From Pseudomonas sp. K2I15 (lineage in GTDB: Bacteria; Pseudomonadota; Gammaproteobacteria; Pseudomonadales; Pseudomonadaceae), in assembly GCF_002204795.1 (NCBI RefSeq), contig NZ_NIXO01000020.1, positions 35,933 to 99,932 of the forward strand: a stretch of DNA of 64,000 nucleotides, given 5' to 3'. Shown here in pieces: positions 12,732 to 23,074 of the stretch. The notes under the pieces were generated by a model. The model searched no databases and had not been told where the DNA came from. It saw nothing but the letters and a program-made list of their open reading frames with translations. A program made the position numbers and the translations under genes. How positions within the stretch are numbered: the first letter of the stretch is position 1; each line of letters begins with the position of its first letter.

Positions 12732-14804
12732 ATGCCTGCCCTGCGCCTGACGCCCATTACCCTTGGGCTTTCTGTACTGCTGTCTGCCGGATTTGCCGGC
12801 GCGGCGACCGTCCTGCCGCAAACCTCCGTGAGCGCCGAGGCTGACGAAGACGACCCGCGCGTCAAGGAAACCAGCACCGCCACCCGAACCGCCACGCCCG
12901 TACGCTATGTGCCCCAGGCCATCGATTCGGTAAAAACCGAGAGCCTGCGTTCCTACGGCACCAATGACCTGGGCCAGGCCTTGAGCGGTGTGCCCAACGT
13001 CAGCAGCGGCGCCGATACGCGGTTCGACAGCTTGCGCATTCGCGGCTTCGATGCCAGCAACGACTTTTATCTGGACGGTATTCGCGACGACAGCCAATAC
13101 GTGCGCGACCTGCATAACATCGAGCGCATTGAGGTGCTAAAAGGCCCGGCGGCGGTGTTGTATGGGCGTGGCGGCCAGGGCGGCATCGTCAACCGTGTGA
13201 GCAAACTTCCACAGGCCGGTCGCGCCTCCAGCATCGAGGCACAAGGCGGCAGCAATGATTTGCGCAGCCTGTACGCCGACCTCAGCACCGACCCCACCGA
13301 CAACATCAGCCTGCGCCTGAACATGGGCAACCAGGACAACAACAGTTTCCGCGACGGCGTCAGCGGCAATCGCCAGCTGTTTGCGCCGTCCATGAGCTGG
13401 CAACTGACCCCCGACCTGAACTGGCTGGTGCAATACGAATACAGCCGCTACAACCGTACGCCAGACCGTGGCATTCCCGGGGCCAATGGGCGGCCGGCAG
13501 ATGTCAGCCGCGGCACCACTTATGGTGACAAGCGCGATTACATCGACGACAAGTCCCAATCCCTGCGCTCCCGGCTTGCCTATGAGTTGAACGACAGCTG
13601 GCAACTGCGCCATGCGTTGGGCGTGTTCACCCTCGACAGCGACTTCGATAACACCTACGCCGTCAGCTACGACCCAAAAACCAACAAGGTCGGGCGCCAG
13701 CGCTGGCAGCAGGACTTGACCACACGCAACCTCTTCAACAACGTCGAGCTGGAAGGCGGTTTCACCACCTTTGGCCTGGAGCATCGCTTGCTGACCGGAG
13801 TGGAATTGGGCAGCCAGCGCCGTGACCCGAAACTCTATCGCGCTCCGCTCGCCGCTGTGCCGAGCGTGGATGTGTACAACCCCAACCCGAACCTGCGCCA
13901 TTACGGTCGCCTTCCGGCATTCAGCAGCAGTCACACCGAAGCGCAAAGCCAGGGCTTGTATGTGCAGGACCAACTGCGCCTGAACGATCAATGGCAACTG
14001 CTCGCCGGTTTGCGCTATGACCGCTTTGATGTGGAGTCCACCAACAAATTGACCAACGCCTCGGAACAGGTCGTGAGCCACAGCACCAGCCCGCGCGTGG
14101 GCCTGGTGTGGACGCCGCTGGAACACCATTCGTTCTATGCCTCGTGGAGCAAGACCTTCTCGCCGACCGGCGGCGGCCTGATCGGCATCACGCCCAACGC
14201 GGCGGGCAACGCCAACGACCTGAGCCCGGAGCTGACCAAGCAGAAAGAAATCGGGGTCAAGAGCGACTGGCTCGACGAGCGCCTGAGCACCACCCTGGCG
14301 GTGTACGAACTGGAACTCTACAACCGCCGCACCCGTGACCCGCTGGACCCGACCATCACCGTACTCAGCGGCGAGCAGCGCTCCCGTGGCGTGGAGTTGA
14401 CGGCTACCGGCAAGATCGTCGGCAACTGGTACCTGCGCGGTGGCGTTGGCGTGCAGGACGCCAAGGTGGTGAAGGACAACAATGGTTTTGAAGGCAAGCG
14501 CATCAGCGACGTGGCCAAGCGTAATGCGAGCCTGTTTGTCACCTGGAAACCGGAGATGGGTTGGTACGCGGAAACCGGGTTGACGCTGGTGGGTGATCGT
14601 TATGCGGATAACGCCAACACCGTGGTGTTACCGGGTTATGGCCGCTGGGATGCACTGGCCGGGTTCCGGCAGAAGGAATGGGATGTGCGGGCGGCGCTGA
14701 ACAACATCAGCGACAAGACGTACTACGCGTCGGCGACGAGTGCGGCGCAGATTCAGTTTGGGGACCCGCGTAGCTTGGTGGTTACCGGAACGTACAGTTT
14801 TTAA
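12732..14804 (+). CDS. TonB-dependent siderophore receptor
   Basis: The 690-residue receptor begins with a signal peptide (LGLSVLLSAGFAGAA). The plug domain (about 50-170) contains RIRGFDASNDFYLDGIRDD and IERIEVLKGPAAVLYGRGGQGG, and the C-terminal beta barrel ends in Phe (GTYSF). The sequence is closest in feel to Fiu/catecholate-type receptors. It would bind a ferric siderophore outside the cell and import it using TonB-ExbB-ExbD energy. There is no sigma/anti-sigma pair next to it and no N-terminal signalling domain, so regulation is probably by Fur alone. The start has no clear ribosome binding site. Confidence 0.92.
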   Translation: MPALRLTPITLGLSVLLSAGFAGAATVLPQTSVSAEADEDDPRVKETSTATRTATPVRYVPQAIDSVKTESLRSYGTNDLGQALSGVPNVSSGADTRFDSLRIRGFDASNDFYLDGIRDDSQYVRDLHNIERIEVLKGPAAVLYGRGGQGGIVNRVSKLPQAGRASSIEAQGGSNDLRSLYADLSTDPTDNISLRLNMGNQDNNSFRDGVSGNRQLFAPSMSWQLTPDLNWLVQYEYSRYNRTPDRGIPGANGRPADVSRGTTYGDKRDYIDDKSQSLRSRLAYELNDSWQLRHALGVFTLDSDFDNTYAVSYDPKTNKVGRQRWQQDLTTRNLFNNVELEGGFTTFGLEHRLLTGVELGSQRRDPKLYRAPLAAVPSVDVYNPNPNLRHYGRLPAFSSSHTEAQSQGLYVQDQLRLNDQWQLLAGLRYDRFDVESTNKLTNASEQVVSHSTSPRVGLVWTPLEHHSFYASWSKTFSPTGGGLIGITPNAAGNANDLSPELTKQKEIGVKSDWLDERLSTTLAVYELELYNRRTRDPLDPTITVLSGEQRSRGVELTATGKIVGNWYLRGGVGVQDAKVVKDNNGFEGKRISDVAKRNASLFVTWKPEMGWYAETGLTLVGDRYADNANTVVLPGYGRWDALAGFRQKEWDVRAALNNISDKTYYASATSAAQIQFGDPRSLVVTGTYSF

Positions 14805-14821
14805 ACAGCAGCGCACTTTTC

Positions 14822-14851
14822 TGTGGCGAGGGAGCTTGCTCCCTCGCCACA
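14822..14851. repeat. REP-type palindrome
   Basis: TGTGGCGAGGGAGC and GCTCCCTCGCCACA form a nearly complete palindrome 19 bases after the receptor stop. It is a second REP subtype (TGTGGCGAGGGAGCTTGC); the same subtype recurs at 33912. Confidence 0.8.
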
Positions 14852-14879
14852 AGGTTCAGTGCAACATTGAAAACAGTCG

Positions 14880-15092
14880 TCAGTTTTTCATCAACTCACA
14901 CAACGCCTGCACCTCATCCTCGCTGAACAGCCCCAGCGGGTACCGTTCGCTCATCACCCGGCGCGGGTCGGGCGTCCTGATCTGCCTCGAACCGTTTTCC
15001 TTCAACCAGAGCGCCAGCGCATGGATCGCGTCACTGTTCACCCGCAAAGGGTGGAACGTGCGCGTGTACATCAGGTTGATATCGGCATTCAT
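14880..15092 (-). CDS. Small conserved hypothetical protein
   Basis: From the ATG at 15092 (GGAGAG upstream) the protein has 70 residues: MNADINLMYTRTFHPLRVNS, then AIHALALWLKENGSRQIRTP and a C-terminal stretch LFSEDEVQALCELMKN. A TTG at 15134 would add 14 residues without support. It is acidic at the C-terminus and reads like a soluble small protein. I do not recognise a family. It is convergent with the receptor gene, with a REP between them. Confidence 0.6.
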   Translation of the reverse strand: MNADINLMYTRTFHPLRVNSDAIHALALWLKENGSRQIRTPDPRRVMSERYPLGLFSEDEVQALCELMKN

Positions 15093-15231
15093 TTCAGCGC
15101 TCTCTCCGACTGCTTGAGCGGCTAACTTACTCAAGGTTTATGACAGAACCGCTTAGTCATACACCCTGCTCTGTGTCGCAACAGCGATACAAGAGCTATG
15201 CCAATGTGCCCGGTTTGTAGGCACATAAGCA

Positions 15232-15266
15232 CAAAAAAGCCCACGAACCTGACGGGCCGCGGGCTT
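15232..15266 (-). terminator. Terminator of agmatine deiminase gene
   Basis: Arms 15237-15245 and 15258-15266 pair (eight of nine), and a run of A on the plus strand gives a T tail for leftward transcription. It lies 70 bases after the aguA stop. Confidence 0.75.
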
Positions 15267-15335
15267 GCTGTGAGCGCGCAAACTGCGACGCGCCCGATTG
15301 CCGTTTAACCCGGCACTGAGCTGTTACAAGTGCAC

Positions 15336-16442
15336 TCAGTTTTTGTGCGGGGCCGGCTGTTGCTGGGTCAGGCAGTGGATGTTGCCGCCCCCCAGTAACA
15401 GTTCGCGGCCAGGCACCATCACCACTTCGTGCTGCGGGAACAGGTTCTGCAGAATCTCCTTGGCACGGCTGTCCAGCGGGTCGTCGAAGCTCGGCGCGAT
15501 GATGCCGCCATTGACGATCAGGAAGTTGACGTAGGAACCGGCCAAACGCACGGTGGGATTGCGCTCCTGGGTGCCGTCTACCGGATCAACGCCCGCACAT
15601 TCTTCCTCGGTGGCGTACAGCGGCCCCGGGATCGGCATTTTATGCACTGTGAACGAGCGGCCCTGGGCGTCCGTGCTGCTTTGCAGTACGTCCATGGCGG
15701 CGTGGCAGCGCGCGTAGTTCGGGTCTTGCGGGTCGTCGGTCCAGGCCAGCAACACTTCGCCCGGGCGCACGTAGCAGCAGAAGTTATCCACATGCCCGTC
15801 GGTTTCGTCGTTGAACAGGCCATCCGGCAGCCAGATGATCTTATCCACAGCCAGGTTGGCGCTGAGCACCGCTTCGATTTCCTCACGCTGAAGGTGCGGG
15901 TTGCGATTGCGGTTGAGCAGGCATTCTTCGGTGGTGATCAGGGTGCCTTCGCCGTCGACGTGAATCGAGCCGCCTTCCAGCACAAAACCTTCGGTGCGAT
16001 AACGCGGGCTGCGTTCAATCTCAAGGATCTTGCCGCCCACCTGGGAGTCGCGGTTCCACGGCGAATACAGGCCGCCATCAAAGCCGCCCCAGGCGTTGAA
16101 GTCCCAGTTCACACCACGCACTTCGCCGCTGTTGTTGATCACGAAGGTCGGCCCGGTGTCGCGTACCCACGCGTCGTCGCTGGACATTTCCACCAGGCGA
16201 ATATTCGGCACGTCCAGGCGCGCACGGGCGTTTTCGTACTGGCCGGCCGAGACCGCTACGGTTACCGGCTCAAAACGTGCGATGGCCTTGGCCACCGCCA
16301 CGTGGGCGGCCTGCGCCGGCTTGCCGCCCAGGCGCCAGTTGTCCGGGCGCTCAGGCCAGATCATCCAGGTTTGGGTCTGTGGCGCCCATTCGGCAGGCAT
16401 ATGGAAGCCGTCGGCGCGGGGGGTGCTGTGCAAAGTGGTCAT
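15336..16442 (-). CDS. aguA: Agmatine deiminase
   Basis: The 368-residue enzyme hydrolyses agmatine to N-carbamoylputrescine, a step from arginine to putrescine. It has the family motifs: DAWVRDTGP (about 89-97), the EGG loop ([17 protein letters not shown]), the DGHVDNF box containing the catalytic His (near 218), and GGGNIHC with the nucleophilic Cys357 near the end. Length is normal. It lies just before the large aminotransferase fusion gene (136 bases between), in the same direction. The partner aguB is not in the window. Confidence 0.95.
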   Translation of the reverse strand: MTTLHSTPRADGFHMPAEWAPQTQTWMIWPERPDNWRLGGKPAQAAHVAVAKAIARFEPVTVAVSAGQYENARARLDVPNIRLVEMSSDDAWVRDTGPTFVINNSGEVRGVNWDFNAWGGFDGGLYSPWNRDSQVGGKILEIERSPRYRTEGFVLEGGSIHVDGEGTLITTEECLLNRNRNPHLQREEIEAVLSANLAVDKIIWLPDGLFNDETDGHVDNFCCYVRPGEVLLAWTDDPQDPNYARCHAAMDVLQSSTDAQGRSFTVHKMPIPGPLYATEEECAGVDPVDGTQERNPTVRLAGSYVNFLIVNGGIIAPSFDDPLDSRAKEILQNLFPQHEVVMVPGRELLLGGGNIHCLTQQQPAPHKN

Positions 16443-16577
16443 GAAAAATCTCCTGGGGCGGCTGCATGAGCGTGGCGCCTTTATATCGGATAAAAATCGA
16501 CCTTAAAAGACGATTTTTCTATACCGGCCAAAAATTACCGTTTTATTACCGATAACAATCGAAGTTATGACCAACGG

Positions 16578-19487
16578 TTAAAGTTGCTCATCCAACACCT
16601 TAGCCAGCATGTCGACGAAGAAATCCACACTGCGCCGGGAGGTGACCATCGGCGGCTTGATCTTGAGGATGCTCAGATAGTCGCCGGTGGGTTGCATGAA
16701 AATCCCCAGTTCCCGCAGCCGATCGCACAGCAGCGCGGTCTCTTCGGTGGCCGGTTCCAGGGTTTGCCGGTCGCGGACCAATTCCAGCCCCAGGTAGAAC
16801 CCGGAACCATGCACCGCGCCCACCAATGGATGCTGTTCGACCAACGCCTCCAGCCGGGCCTTGAAATGCCCGCCTACCACCTGGGCGTTTTCCCACAGCT
16901 TTTCTTCCTCCATCACGTCCAGCACCGCCATGCCGATGCGGCAACTGACCGGGCTGCCTCCCGAGGACGAGAAGAAGTAACCCTCAGCCTCCAGCGCCTC
17001 GGCAATTTCCCGACGGGTGATCACCGCGCCCAACGGCTGGCCGTTGCCCATGCCCTTGGCCATGGTGATGATGTCGGGCACCACGCCCTGTTCTTCAAAA
17101 CCCCAGAAGAAATGGCCCATGCGGCCGTAACCCACCTGCACTTCATCGGCGATGCACACGCCGCCTTGCTCCCGAACCAGGGCGTACACCTGCTGCAAAT
17201 AGCCGGGCGGCAAGGAAATCCCGCCGGCATTGCCATACACCGGCTCACAAATGAAGCCCGCCAACTGGCGGTTCTGCGCGGCGATTTTCGCCAGGTTGTG
17301 TTCCACGCTGCGCACGTAGTCGGGCGCGCTGTCTTGCCCGCGAAACTCGCCGCGATAGGTGTTGGGCGCGGTCACCGGGTGCACCCAGTCCGGGCGACTA
17401 CTCAGGGCCTGGGGGTTGTCGGCAATCGAGGTCGACACCGCGTCCGCCGCCACCGACCAGCCGTGATAAGCCTCCAGCACGCTGAGCATGTCGCGCCCGC
17501 CGCTGTAGGCCCAGGCCAGGCGAATCGCCAGGTCATTGGCTTCGGTGCCGCTGTTGACCAGGAAGACCCGGTCCATGGAGTCCGGCGCCAGCGCCAGCAA
17601 CCGCTCCGAGAACTCGGCAATCGCCGCGTAATGGAAGCGTGAGTTGGTGTTGAGCAGCGACCATTGCCGCGCCGCCACCTGGGCCATGCGTGGGTGACCG
17701 TGGCCGAGCACCGCGACGTTGTTGAGCATGTCGAGGTAGGAGCGGCCCTGCATGTCGATCAGGTGGTTGCGCCAGCCGCGCTCGATGCGCGGCGGGTCGA
17801 CGTAGTAGTGCTTCTGCGAGCGGGCGAAACTCGCGTCGCGCCGGGCCAGCAGGGCAACAGGGTCCAGCTCCGGCTCGGCGTCGCAGGCCAGCCCCAGCAA
17901 AGTGGCCGGGGATGGGCAGAGCGCTTGCCATGCTGGCGCCCGGGAAGGCGTGCAGAACAGCGGCGGCTCAAGCTCGGCGCGGCACAGTTGTACCGTCAGC
18001 GGCGCGGCAACTTCGCCGAGCACTTGGCCTTTAACCACCGCAGCACCGTGCTGCAACAAAGCTTTCACGCCCCACAACCGAACACTCAACTGCTCGCTGT
18101 GCAGGCACAGCAGGCCGTCGGCGGCGTAGCGCAAGGTGCCGGCGAACGGTGCTTCCACCGTAGCGCCCAGCGGCATGTGCAGCTCGACGTGAAGGGGGAA
18201 CGTGTCCGGTTCACCAGCGCTGTCAGGCTGGGTACGGGACAGCCGATATTGACCATAACGACTGGCTGCCAGCCCATGCACCAGGGCCGCCTCCTCCAAC
18301 AATCGCCGATCAATACCTGCCTGCTGCCAATTCCCCGCTTCGAAATGCGGGCTGAGTACACCCAAGTCGATCAGCGCGAACTCACGCCCAACCAACCCCG
18401 GTAACAAAGGCGCAAAGCCTTCGCCGGCAATGGGCGGCAACTCGGCACCGACACAGCTCAGGATCGCCGCCTCCATCAGTTCGAAGGGCACCGAGGTGGC
18501 CACGTGGAAAATTTCCCACTCATGCTCGGCGTTCTTCAGCAGGTACGCGTTATCTGGATCCAGGCCCTGCTGCTGCTCACTGCTGAGCACCAACACCGCA
18601 GCCCGCGCGACGATCAGCGGCCACAGCACCTGCAACTCTTCGTGCTGCAACGGGGTGACCGCGTGGCACGCCTGGATCGCCGGCAGGATGGCGAACGGAT
18701 CGCCCTCGGCATGGTGCAGCAGTGCCGCGCAGGTCACCGACAGGTCGGCAATGCGCCAGGTGCGCACCAGGTCGCCGAAGTCGATCACGCCCTGGATCTG
18801 CCAATGCCGCTGGGCGTCGCGCTGCCAGACCACGTTGTCATCGGTGATGTCCATGTGCACGGCCTGCCACGGCAGGCGATCGGCCAAAGGCCGCACGCGG
18901 CGCTCCACCTGCTCGACCACTTGCTCAAGCACGGCCCGATGCGGGAGATTTTCGAGGGTCGACAGCAGATGGGTGATCAGCTCAAGGGCATGGCGCGGGT
19001 CCCATTGCAGGGTGCGCTCCAAACCCGGATGTTCGAAGCCCGCCAGCGCCAGGCTCATCTGCCCGCAGAGCTCGCCGAAGCCTGCGATCACCTCGTGCCC
19101 CAGATGAGGCAGGTGGGTCAGCGGCTGGCCGTCGATGTAGTCCAGCAGCCGCAGGTGCACGGTTTGCCCGGCAACGGTCTCGGTCAGCAGGTCTGCGCCA
19201 TTAAGGGACGTGATCACCTTGGGCACCCGCACATCCGAATGTTCCTGCAGATGCTTGAGGGCGGCATGCTGAGCCTGCAACTCAACGGCGGCATAGTCGC
19301 CCCGGCAGATTTTCAGCACAAAACGGCCACGGTCATTGTCGACGCGGTAGTTGAGGTCTTGCTGGCTGCCGAGGGACTGCAACGCCCCGCCGAGGCCGTA
19401 ATGCTGCTCAAGTAGCTGCGCCGCAGGCTCGGGCCCCACTTGTGGGCATGGCAGACTGGCGCGATGAATCAACGTGGCGAGCAACAT
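16578..19487 (-). CDS. Three-domain fusion: APH-type kinase, M23-like, class III aminotransferase
   Basis: The 969-residue protein starts with an aminoglycoside-phosphotransferase-like kinase (about 20-330) with HMDITDDN and IDFGDL, the catalytic and metal-binding boxes. A middle section (about 400-530) resembles the beta-rich lysostaphin/M23 fold (LHVELHMPLGATVEAPFAG) but lacks a clear metal triad. The C-terminal 430 residues are a class III PLP enzyme with NSGTEANDLA, ADEVQVGYGR and the PLP-binding Lys811 (MAKGMGNG). The PLP domain resembles ethanolamine-phosphate phospho-lyases, so kinase and lyase could act on the same amino alcohol in sequence. The ATG follows AGGGG seven bases away. Confidence 0.9.
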   Translation of the reverse strand: MLLATLIHRASLPCPQVGPEPAAQLLEQHYGLGGALQSLGSQQDLNYRVDNDRGRFVLKICRGDYAAVELQAQHAALKHLQEHSDVRVPKVITSLNGADLLTETVAGQTVHLRLLDYIDGQPLTHLPHLGHEVIAGFGELCGQMSLALAGFEHPGLERTLQWDPRHALELITHLLSTLENLPHRAVLEQVVEQVERRVRPLADRLPWQAVHMDITDDNVVWQRDAQRHWQIQGVIDFGDLVRTWRIADLSVTCAALLHHAEGDPFAILPAIQACHAVTPLQHEELQVLWPLIVARAAVLVLSSEQQQGLDPDNAYLLKNAEHEWEIFHVATSVPFELMEAAILSCVGAELPPIAGEGFAPLLPGLVGREFALIDLGVLSPHFEAGNWQQAGIDRRLLEEAALVHGLAASRYGQYRLSRTQPDSAGEPDTFPLHVELHMPLGATVEAPFAGTLRYAADGLLCLHSEQLSVRLWGVKALLQHGAAVVKGQVLGEVAAPLTVQLCRAELEPPLFCTPSRAPAWQALCPSPATLLGLACDAEPELDPVALLARRDASFARSQKHYYVDPPRIERGWRNHLIDMQGRSYLDMLNNVAVLGHGHPRMAQVAARQWSLLNTNSRFHYAAIAEFSERLLALAPDSMDRVFLVNSGTEANDLAIRLAWAYSGGRDMLSVLEAYHGWSVAADAVSTSIADNPQALSSRPDWVHPVTAPNTYRGEFRGQDSAPDYVRSVEHNLAKIAAQNRQLAGFICEPVYGNAGGISLPPGYLQQVYALVREQGGVCIADEVQVGYGRMGHFFWGFEEQGVVPDIITMAKGMGNGQPLGAVITRREIAEALEAEGYFFSSSGGSPVSCRIGMAVLDVMEEEKLWENAQVVGGHFKARLEALVEQHPLVGAVHGSGFYLGLELVRDRQTLEPATEETALLCDRLRELGIFMQPTGDYLSILKIKPPMVTSRRSVDFFVDMLAKVLDEQL

Positions 19488-19663
19488 GTGACGACCCCTG
19501 TTTTTTATCAGGCGCTTATATCGCCATTGTGCCGGGCGTTACGCAACCCCTTCGAATACGGCGTTTCGGCACGCAAATTGCCATCGCCCCTTGCACCACC
19601 TCGCGCCACAACTCAAGCTATGCTCCATTTGCTTAATGTCCGACTAAGGAAAAGGCCTCCGAC

Positions 19664-20746
19664 ATGCGCATTCTTATTACCGGCGGCGCCGGATTTATCG
19701 GCTCCGCCCTGGTCCGGCACCTGATTCAAAACACCGGGCACGAAGTGCTTAACCTGGACAAACTGACCTACGCCGGCAACCTTGAGTCGCTGACCAGCAT
19801 TGCGTCCAACAGCCGCTATGAGTTCGTCCAGGCCGACATCATCGACCAGGCCACCGTCAGCGCCGTGCTGGCGCGCTTTGAGCCGCACGCGATCATGCAC
19901 CTGGCGGCCGAGTCCCACGTGGACCGCTCCATCGACGGCCCGTCGGATTTTATCCAGACCAATATTGTCGGCACCTACAGCCTGCTGGAGGCCGCACGCG
20001 CCTATTGGCAGAAGCTGGAAGAGCCGGCCAAAAGCGCCTTCCGCTTCCACCACATTTCCACCGATGAAGTGTATGGCGACCTGCACGGCGTCGATGACCT
20101 GTTCACCGAGACCACGCCCTACGCGCCCAGCTCGCCGTACTCCGCCAGCAAGGCCGCGTCCGATCACCTGGTGCGCGCCTGGCAGCGCACCTATGGCCTG
20201 CCGGTGCTGCTGACCAACTGCTCGAACAACTACGGGCCGTTCCACTTCCCCGAGAAGCTGATCCCGCTGGTGATCCTCAACGCCCTGGCCGGTAAGCCGT
20301 TGCCGGTGTATGGCGATGGCCTGCAAGTGCGCGACTGGCTGTTCGTCGAAGACCACGCCCGCGCGCTGTTCAAAGTAGTGACTGAAGGCGTGGTGGGCGA
20401 GACCTACAACATCGGCGGTCATAACGAGCAGAAGAATATCGATGTGGTGCGCAGCATCTGCGGCCTGCTGGAAGAACTGGCGCCACAGCGCCCGGCGGGC
20501 GTCGAGAAATTCACCGACCTGATCACCTTCGTCAAGGATCGCCCGGGCCACGATCAGCGCTACGCGATCGACGCCAGCAAGATCGAACGCGAGCTGGGCT
20601 GGGTGCCCGAAGAAACCTTTGAAACCGGCCTGCGCAAAACCGTGCAGTGGTACCTCGATAACCTGGAATGGTGCCGCAGGGTCCAGGACGGCAGTTATCA
20701 GGGCGAACGACTGGGCAACACCGACTTTAAGGATCTGATCGCATGA
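19664..20746 (+). CDS. rmlB: dTDP-glucose 4,6-dehydratase
   Basis: The 360-residue enzyme carries out the second step of dTDP-L-rhamnose synthesis, converting dTDP-glucose to the 4-keto-6-deoxy sugar with bound NAD. It shows the Rossmann motif GGAGFIGS (7-14), the catalytic TDEVYG (133-138) and the YxxxK pair Tyr159/Lys163. It leads the rmlBACD operon; its stop overlaps the rmlA start. Rhamnose feeds O-antigen/LPS core and rhamnolipids in pseudomonads. The gene starts 176 bases from the divergent aminotransferase fusion gene, so that gap must hold both promoters. Confidence 0.97.
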   Translation: MRILITGGAGFIGSALVRHLIQNTGHEVLNLDKLTYAGNLESLTSIASNSRYEFVQADIIDQATVSAVLARFEPHAIMHLAAESHVDRSIDGPSDFIQTNIVGTYSLLEAARAYWQKLEEPAKSAFRFHHISTDEVYGDLHGVDDLFTETTPYAPSSPYSASKAASDHLVRAWQRTYGLPVLLTNCSNNYGPFHFPEKLIPLVILNALAGKPLPVYGDGLQVRDWLFVEDHARALFKVVTEGVVGETYNIGGHNEQKNIDVVRSICGLLEELAPQRPAGVEKFTDLITFVKDRPGHDQRYAIDASKIERELGWVPEETFETGLRKTVQWYLDNLEWCRRVQDGSYQGERLGNTDFKDLIA

Positions 20747-21618
20747 TGAAGGGCATCGTATTGGCCGGTGGCTCCGGCACCCGTTTGCACCCCATTACCC
20801 TGGGCGTTTCCAAGCAACTGTTGCCGGTGTATGACAAGCCGATGATCTACTACCCGATTTCGGTGCTGATGCTGGCCGGGATCAAGGACATCCTGCTGAT
20901 TTCCACCCCGGTGGACCTGCCGCAATACCGCAACCTGCTGGGCGATGGCAGCCAGTTTGGCGTGCGCTTCACCTATGCCGAACAACCGTCGCCGGACGGC
21001 CTGGCACAAGCGTTTTTGATTGGCGAAGAGTTTATCGGTGATGATCCGGTGTGCCTGATCCTGGGCGACAACATCTTCCACGGCCAGCACTTCGGCGAAC
21101 AACTGCGTACCGCTGCCGAACGGCCATCCGGCGCCACCGTGTTCGGCTACTGGGTCAACGACCCCGAGCGTTTCGGTGTAATCGATTTCGACGCACAAGG
21201 CCGAGCCCTGTCCATCGAAGAAAAACCGGCCAAGCCAAAATCCAGCTATGCGGTGACCGGCCTGTACTTCTTCGACAACGACGTGATCGAGATCGCCAAG
21301 GCGGTCAAGCCATCGCCCCGTGGCGAGCTAGAGATCACTGACGTCAACAACGCCTATCTCAAGCGCGGTGACCTGCATGTAGAACGTTTTGGGCGGGGTT
21401 TCGCGTGGCTCGACACCGGTACACATGACAGCCTGCTGGAGGCCTCCCAGTACGTGCAGACCATCGAGCACCGCCAGGGCCTGAAAGTGGCATGCCTGGA
21501 AGAAATCGCTTACGAGAACGGCTGGATCGACCGCGACCATTTGCTGGAGCGGGCCAAGTACTTTGGCAAGACCGGTTACGGCCAGTACCTGTACTCACTG
21601 GTCGGGGAGCGTAAATGA
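20743..21618 (+). CDS. rmlA: Glucose-1-phosphate thymidylyltransferase
   Basis: The 291-residue enzyme joins dTTP and glucose-1-phosphate to dTDP-glucose, the first step of the pathway. The nucleotidyltransferase signature GGSGTRLHP lies at the N-terminus, followed by [15 protein letters not shown] and LGDNIFHG with the metal-binding Asp. Two ATGs are adjacent (20743 and 20746); the first overlaps the rmlB stop. The end overlaps rmlC by four bases. Confidence 0.97.
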   Translation: MMKGIVLAGGSGTRLHPITLGVSKQLLPVYDKPMIYYPISVLMLAGIKDILLISTPVDLPQYRNLLGDGSQFGVRFTYAEQPSPDGLAQAFLIGEEFIGDDPVCLILGDNIFHGQHFGEQLRTAAERPSGATVFGYWVNDPERFGVIDFDAQGRALSIEEKPAKPKSSYAVTGLYFFDNDVIEIAKAVKPSPRGELEITDVNNAYLKRGDLHVERFGRGFAWLDTGTHDSLLEASQYVQTIEHRQGLKVACLEEIAYENGWIDRDHLLERAKYFGKTGYGQYLYSLVGERK

Positions 21619-22160
21619 AAGCCACCGAGACCTCGTTGCCAGGCGTGCTGATCATCGAACCGAAAGTGTTCGGTGACGAGCGCGGGTTTTTCTACGAAAG
21701 CTTCAACGCCCGCGCCTTCGAAGAGGCCACCGGGCTCAAGCGTGACTTCGTGCAGGACAACCACTCGCGCTCGCAAAAAGGCGTGCTGCGCGGCCTGCAT
21801 TACCAGCTTGAACATACCCAGGGCAAACTGGTGCGCGTCACCGCCGGCGAAGTGCTGGATGTGGCCGTCGACATTCGTCGCAGCTCGCCCAACTTCGGGC
21901 AATGGGTGGGCGTGCGGCTTTGCGCCGATAACCATCGCCAGTTGTGGGTACCGGAAGGTTTTGCCCATGGTTTTGTGGTGCTGAGCGACTACGCCGAGTT
22001 CCTCTACAAGACGACTGATTACTACCAGCCGAGCGCCGAGCGCAGCATCCTCTGGAACGACCCGACGCTGGCCATCGACTGGGAACTGACCGAGGCGCCG
22101 CAACTGTCCGCCAAGGACCTGGTGGGCAAGAGCCTGCAAGAAGCTGATCTGTTCCCATGA
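21615..22160 (+). CDS. rmlC: dTDP-4-dehydrorhamnose 3,5-epimerase
   Basis: The 181-residue cupin enzyme performs the double epimerisation of the 4-keto sugar. VLRGLHYQ contains the catalytic His, followed by [19 protein letters not shown] and [15 protein letters not shown], all family signatures. The length is typical. It overlaps both neighbours by four bases. Confidence 0.97.
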   Translation: MKATETSLPGVLIIEPKVFGDERGFFYESFNARAFEEATGLKRDFVQDNHSRSQKGVLRGLHYQLEHTQGKLVRVTAGEVLDVAVDIRRSSPNFGQWVGVRLCADNHRQLWVPEGFAHGFVVLSDYAEFLYKTTDYYQPSAERSILWNDPTLAIDWELTEAPQLSAKDLVGKSLQEADLFP

Positions 22161-23038
22161 GTGCGCCCTTGAAAATCCTCATCAGCGGGCAACACGGCCA
22201 GGTTTCCCGGGAGCTGCAACTGCGGCTCCAGGGCCTGGGCGAGCTGATCGTGCTGGGCCGTGACCAGCTGGACCTGACGCATCCCGAGCAGATCCGCCAG
22301 CAAGTACGTGCCCATCGTCCGGGCTTGATCATCAATGCCGCCGCCCACACCGCCGTCGATCAAGCGGAAAGCGAGCCGGACGTGGCCTTCGCCATCAACG
22401 CCACCGCACCCGGCATTTTTGCCGAGGAAGCCAAGGCGCTGGGCATTCCGCTGATCCACTACTCCACCGACTACGTGTTCGACGGCAGCAAGGCCGCGCC
22501 CTACAACGAGGGCGACGCCACCAACCCGCTGGGCGTCTACGGCGCGAGCAAGCTGGCGGGTGAACAAGCTATCGCAGCAGTCGGCGGTGAGCACCTGATT
22601 CTGCGCACCAGTTGGGTCTACTCGACCCACGGCAAAAATTTCCTGCTGACCATGCAGCGCCTGCTGCAGGAAAAGCCGCAGATGCGCATCGTCGCCGATC
22701 AAATCGGTGCACCGACCTGGGCCGGAACCATCGCCAACAGCACCCGTGCTCTTATCGAACACTGGCAAGCGGGCCAGGCCGGGGATTGGGGTGTCTATCA
22801 CCTCACCGCCCAAGGCGAGACCTCGTGGTTCGGCTTCGCACAGGCTATCGGTGAGCAATTGCGCATCGAAGGCAAGGCTTGCGCCGAACTGGAAGCAATT
22901 CCCTCCAGCGCCTATCCAACCCCGGCCAAGCGCCCGCTGAACTCGCGTCTGGATTGCAGCCGCCTGCAGCAACAGTGGCACGTCTCGCAGCCGCAGTGGC
23001 ACGACGCATTGCGCGAGTGTCTTGCAGAGCAGCACTAG
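22157..23038 (+). CDS. rmlD: dTDP-4-dehydrorhamnose reductase
   Basis: The 293-residue SDR-type enzyme reduces the keto sugar to dTDP-L-rhamnose with NAD(P)H. N-terminal ISGQHGQVSREL is the cofactor motif, STDYVFDG and the YGASK (YxxxK) box are the catalytic residues, and TSWVYS is a family signature. It closes the rml operon, whose order here is B-A-C-D rather than the B-D-A-C order I know from P. aeruginosa. dctB begins 36 bases later. Confidence 0.96.
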   Translation: MSAPLKILISGQHGQVSRELQLRLQGLGELIVLGRDQLDLTHPEQIRQQVRAHRPGLIINAAAHTAVDQAESEPDVAFAINATAPGIFAEEAKALGIPLIHYSTDYVFDGSKAAPYNEGDATNPLGVYGASKLAGEQAIAAVGGEHLILRTSWVYSTHGKNFLLTMQRLLQEKPQMRIVADQIGAPTWAGTIANSTRALIEHWQAGQAGDWGVYHLTAQGETSWFGFAQAIGEQLRIEGKACAELEAIPSSAYPTPAKRPLNSRLDCSRLQQQWHVSQPQWHDALRECLAEQH

Positions 23039-23074
23039 GCATAATGCGCCTGTACCCACAGGCGCACGACTCCC

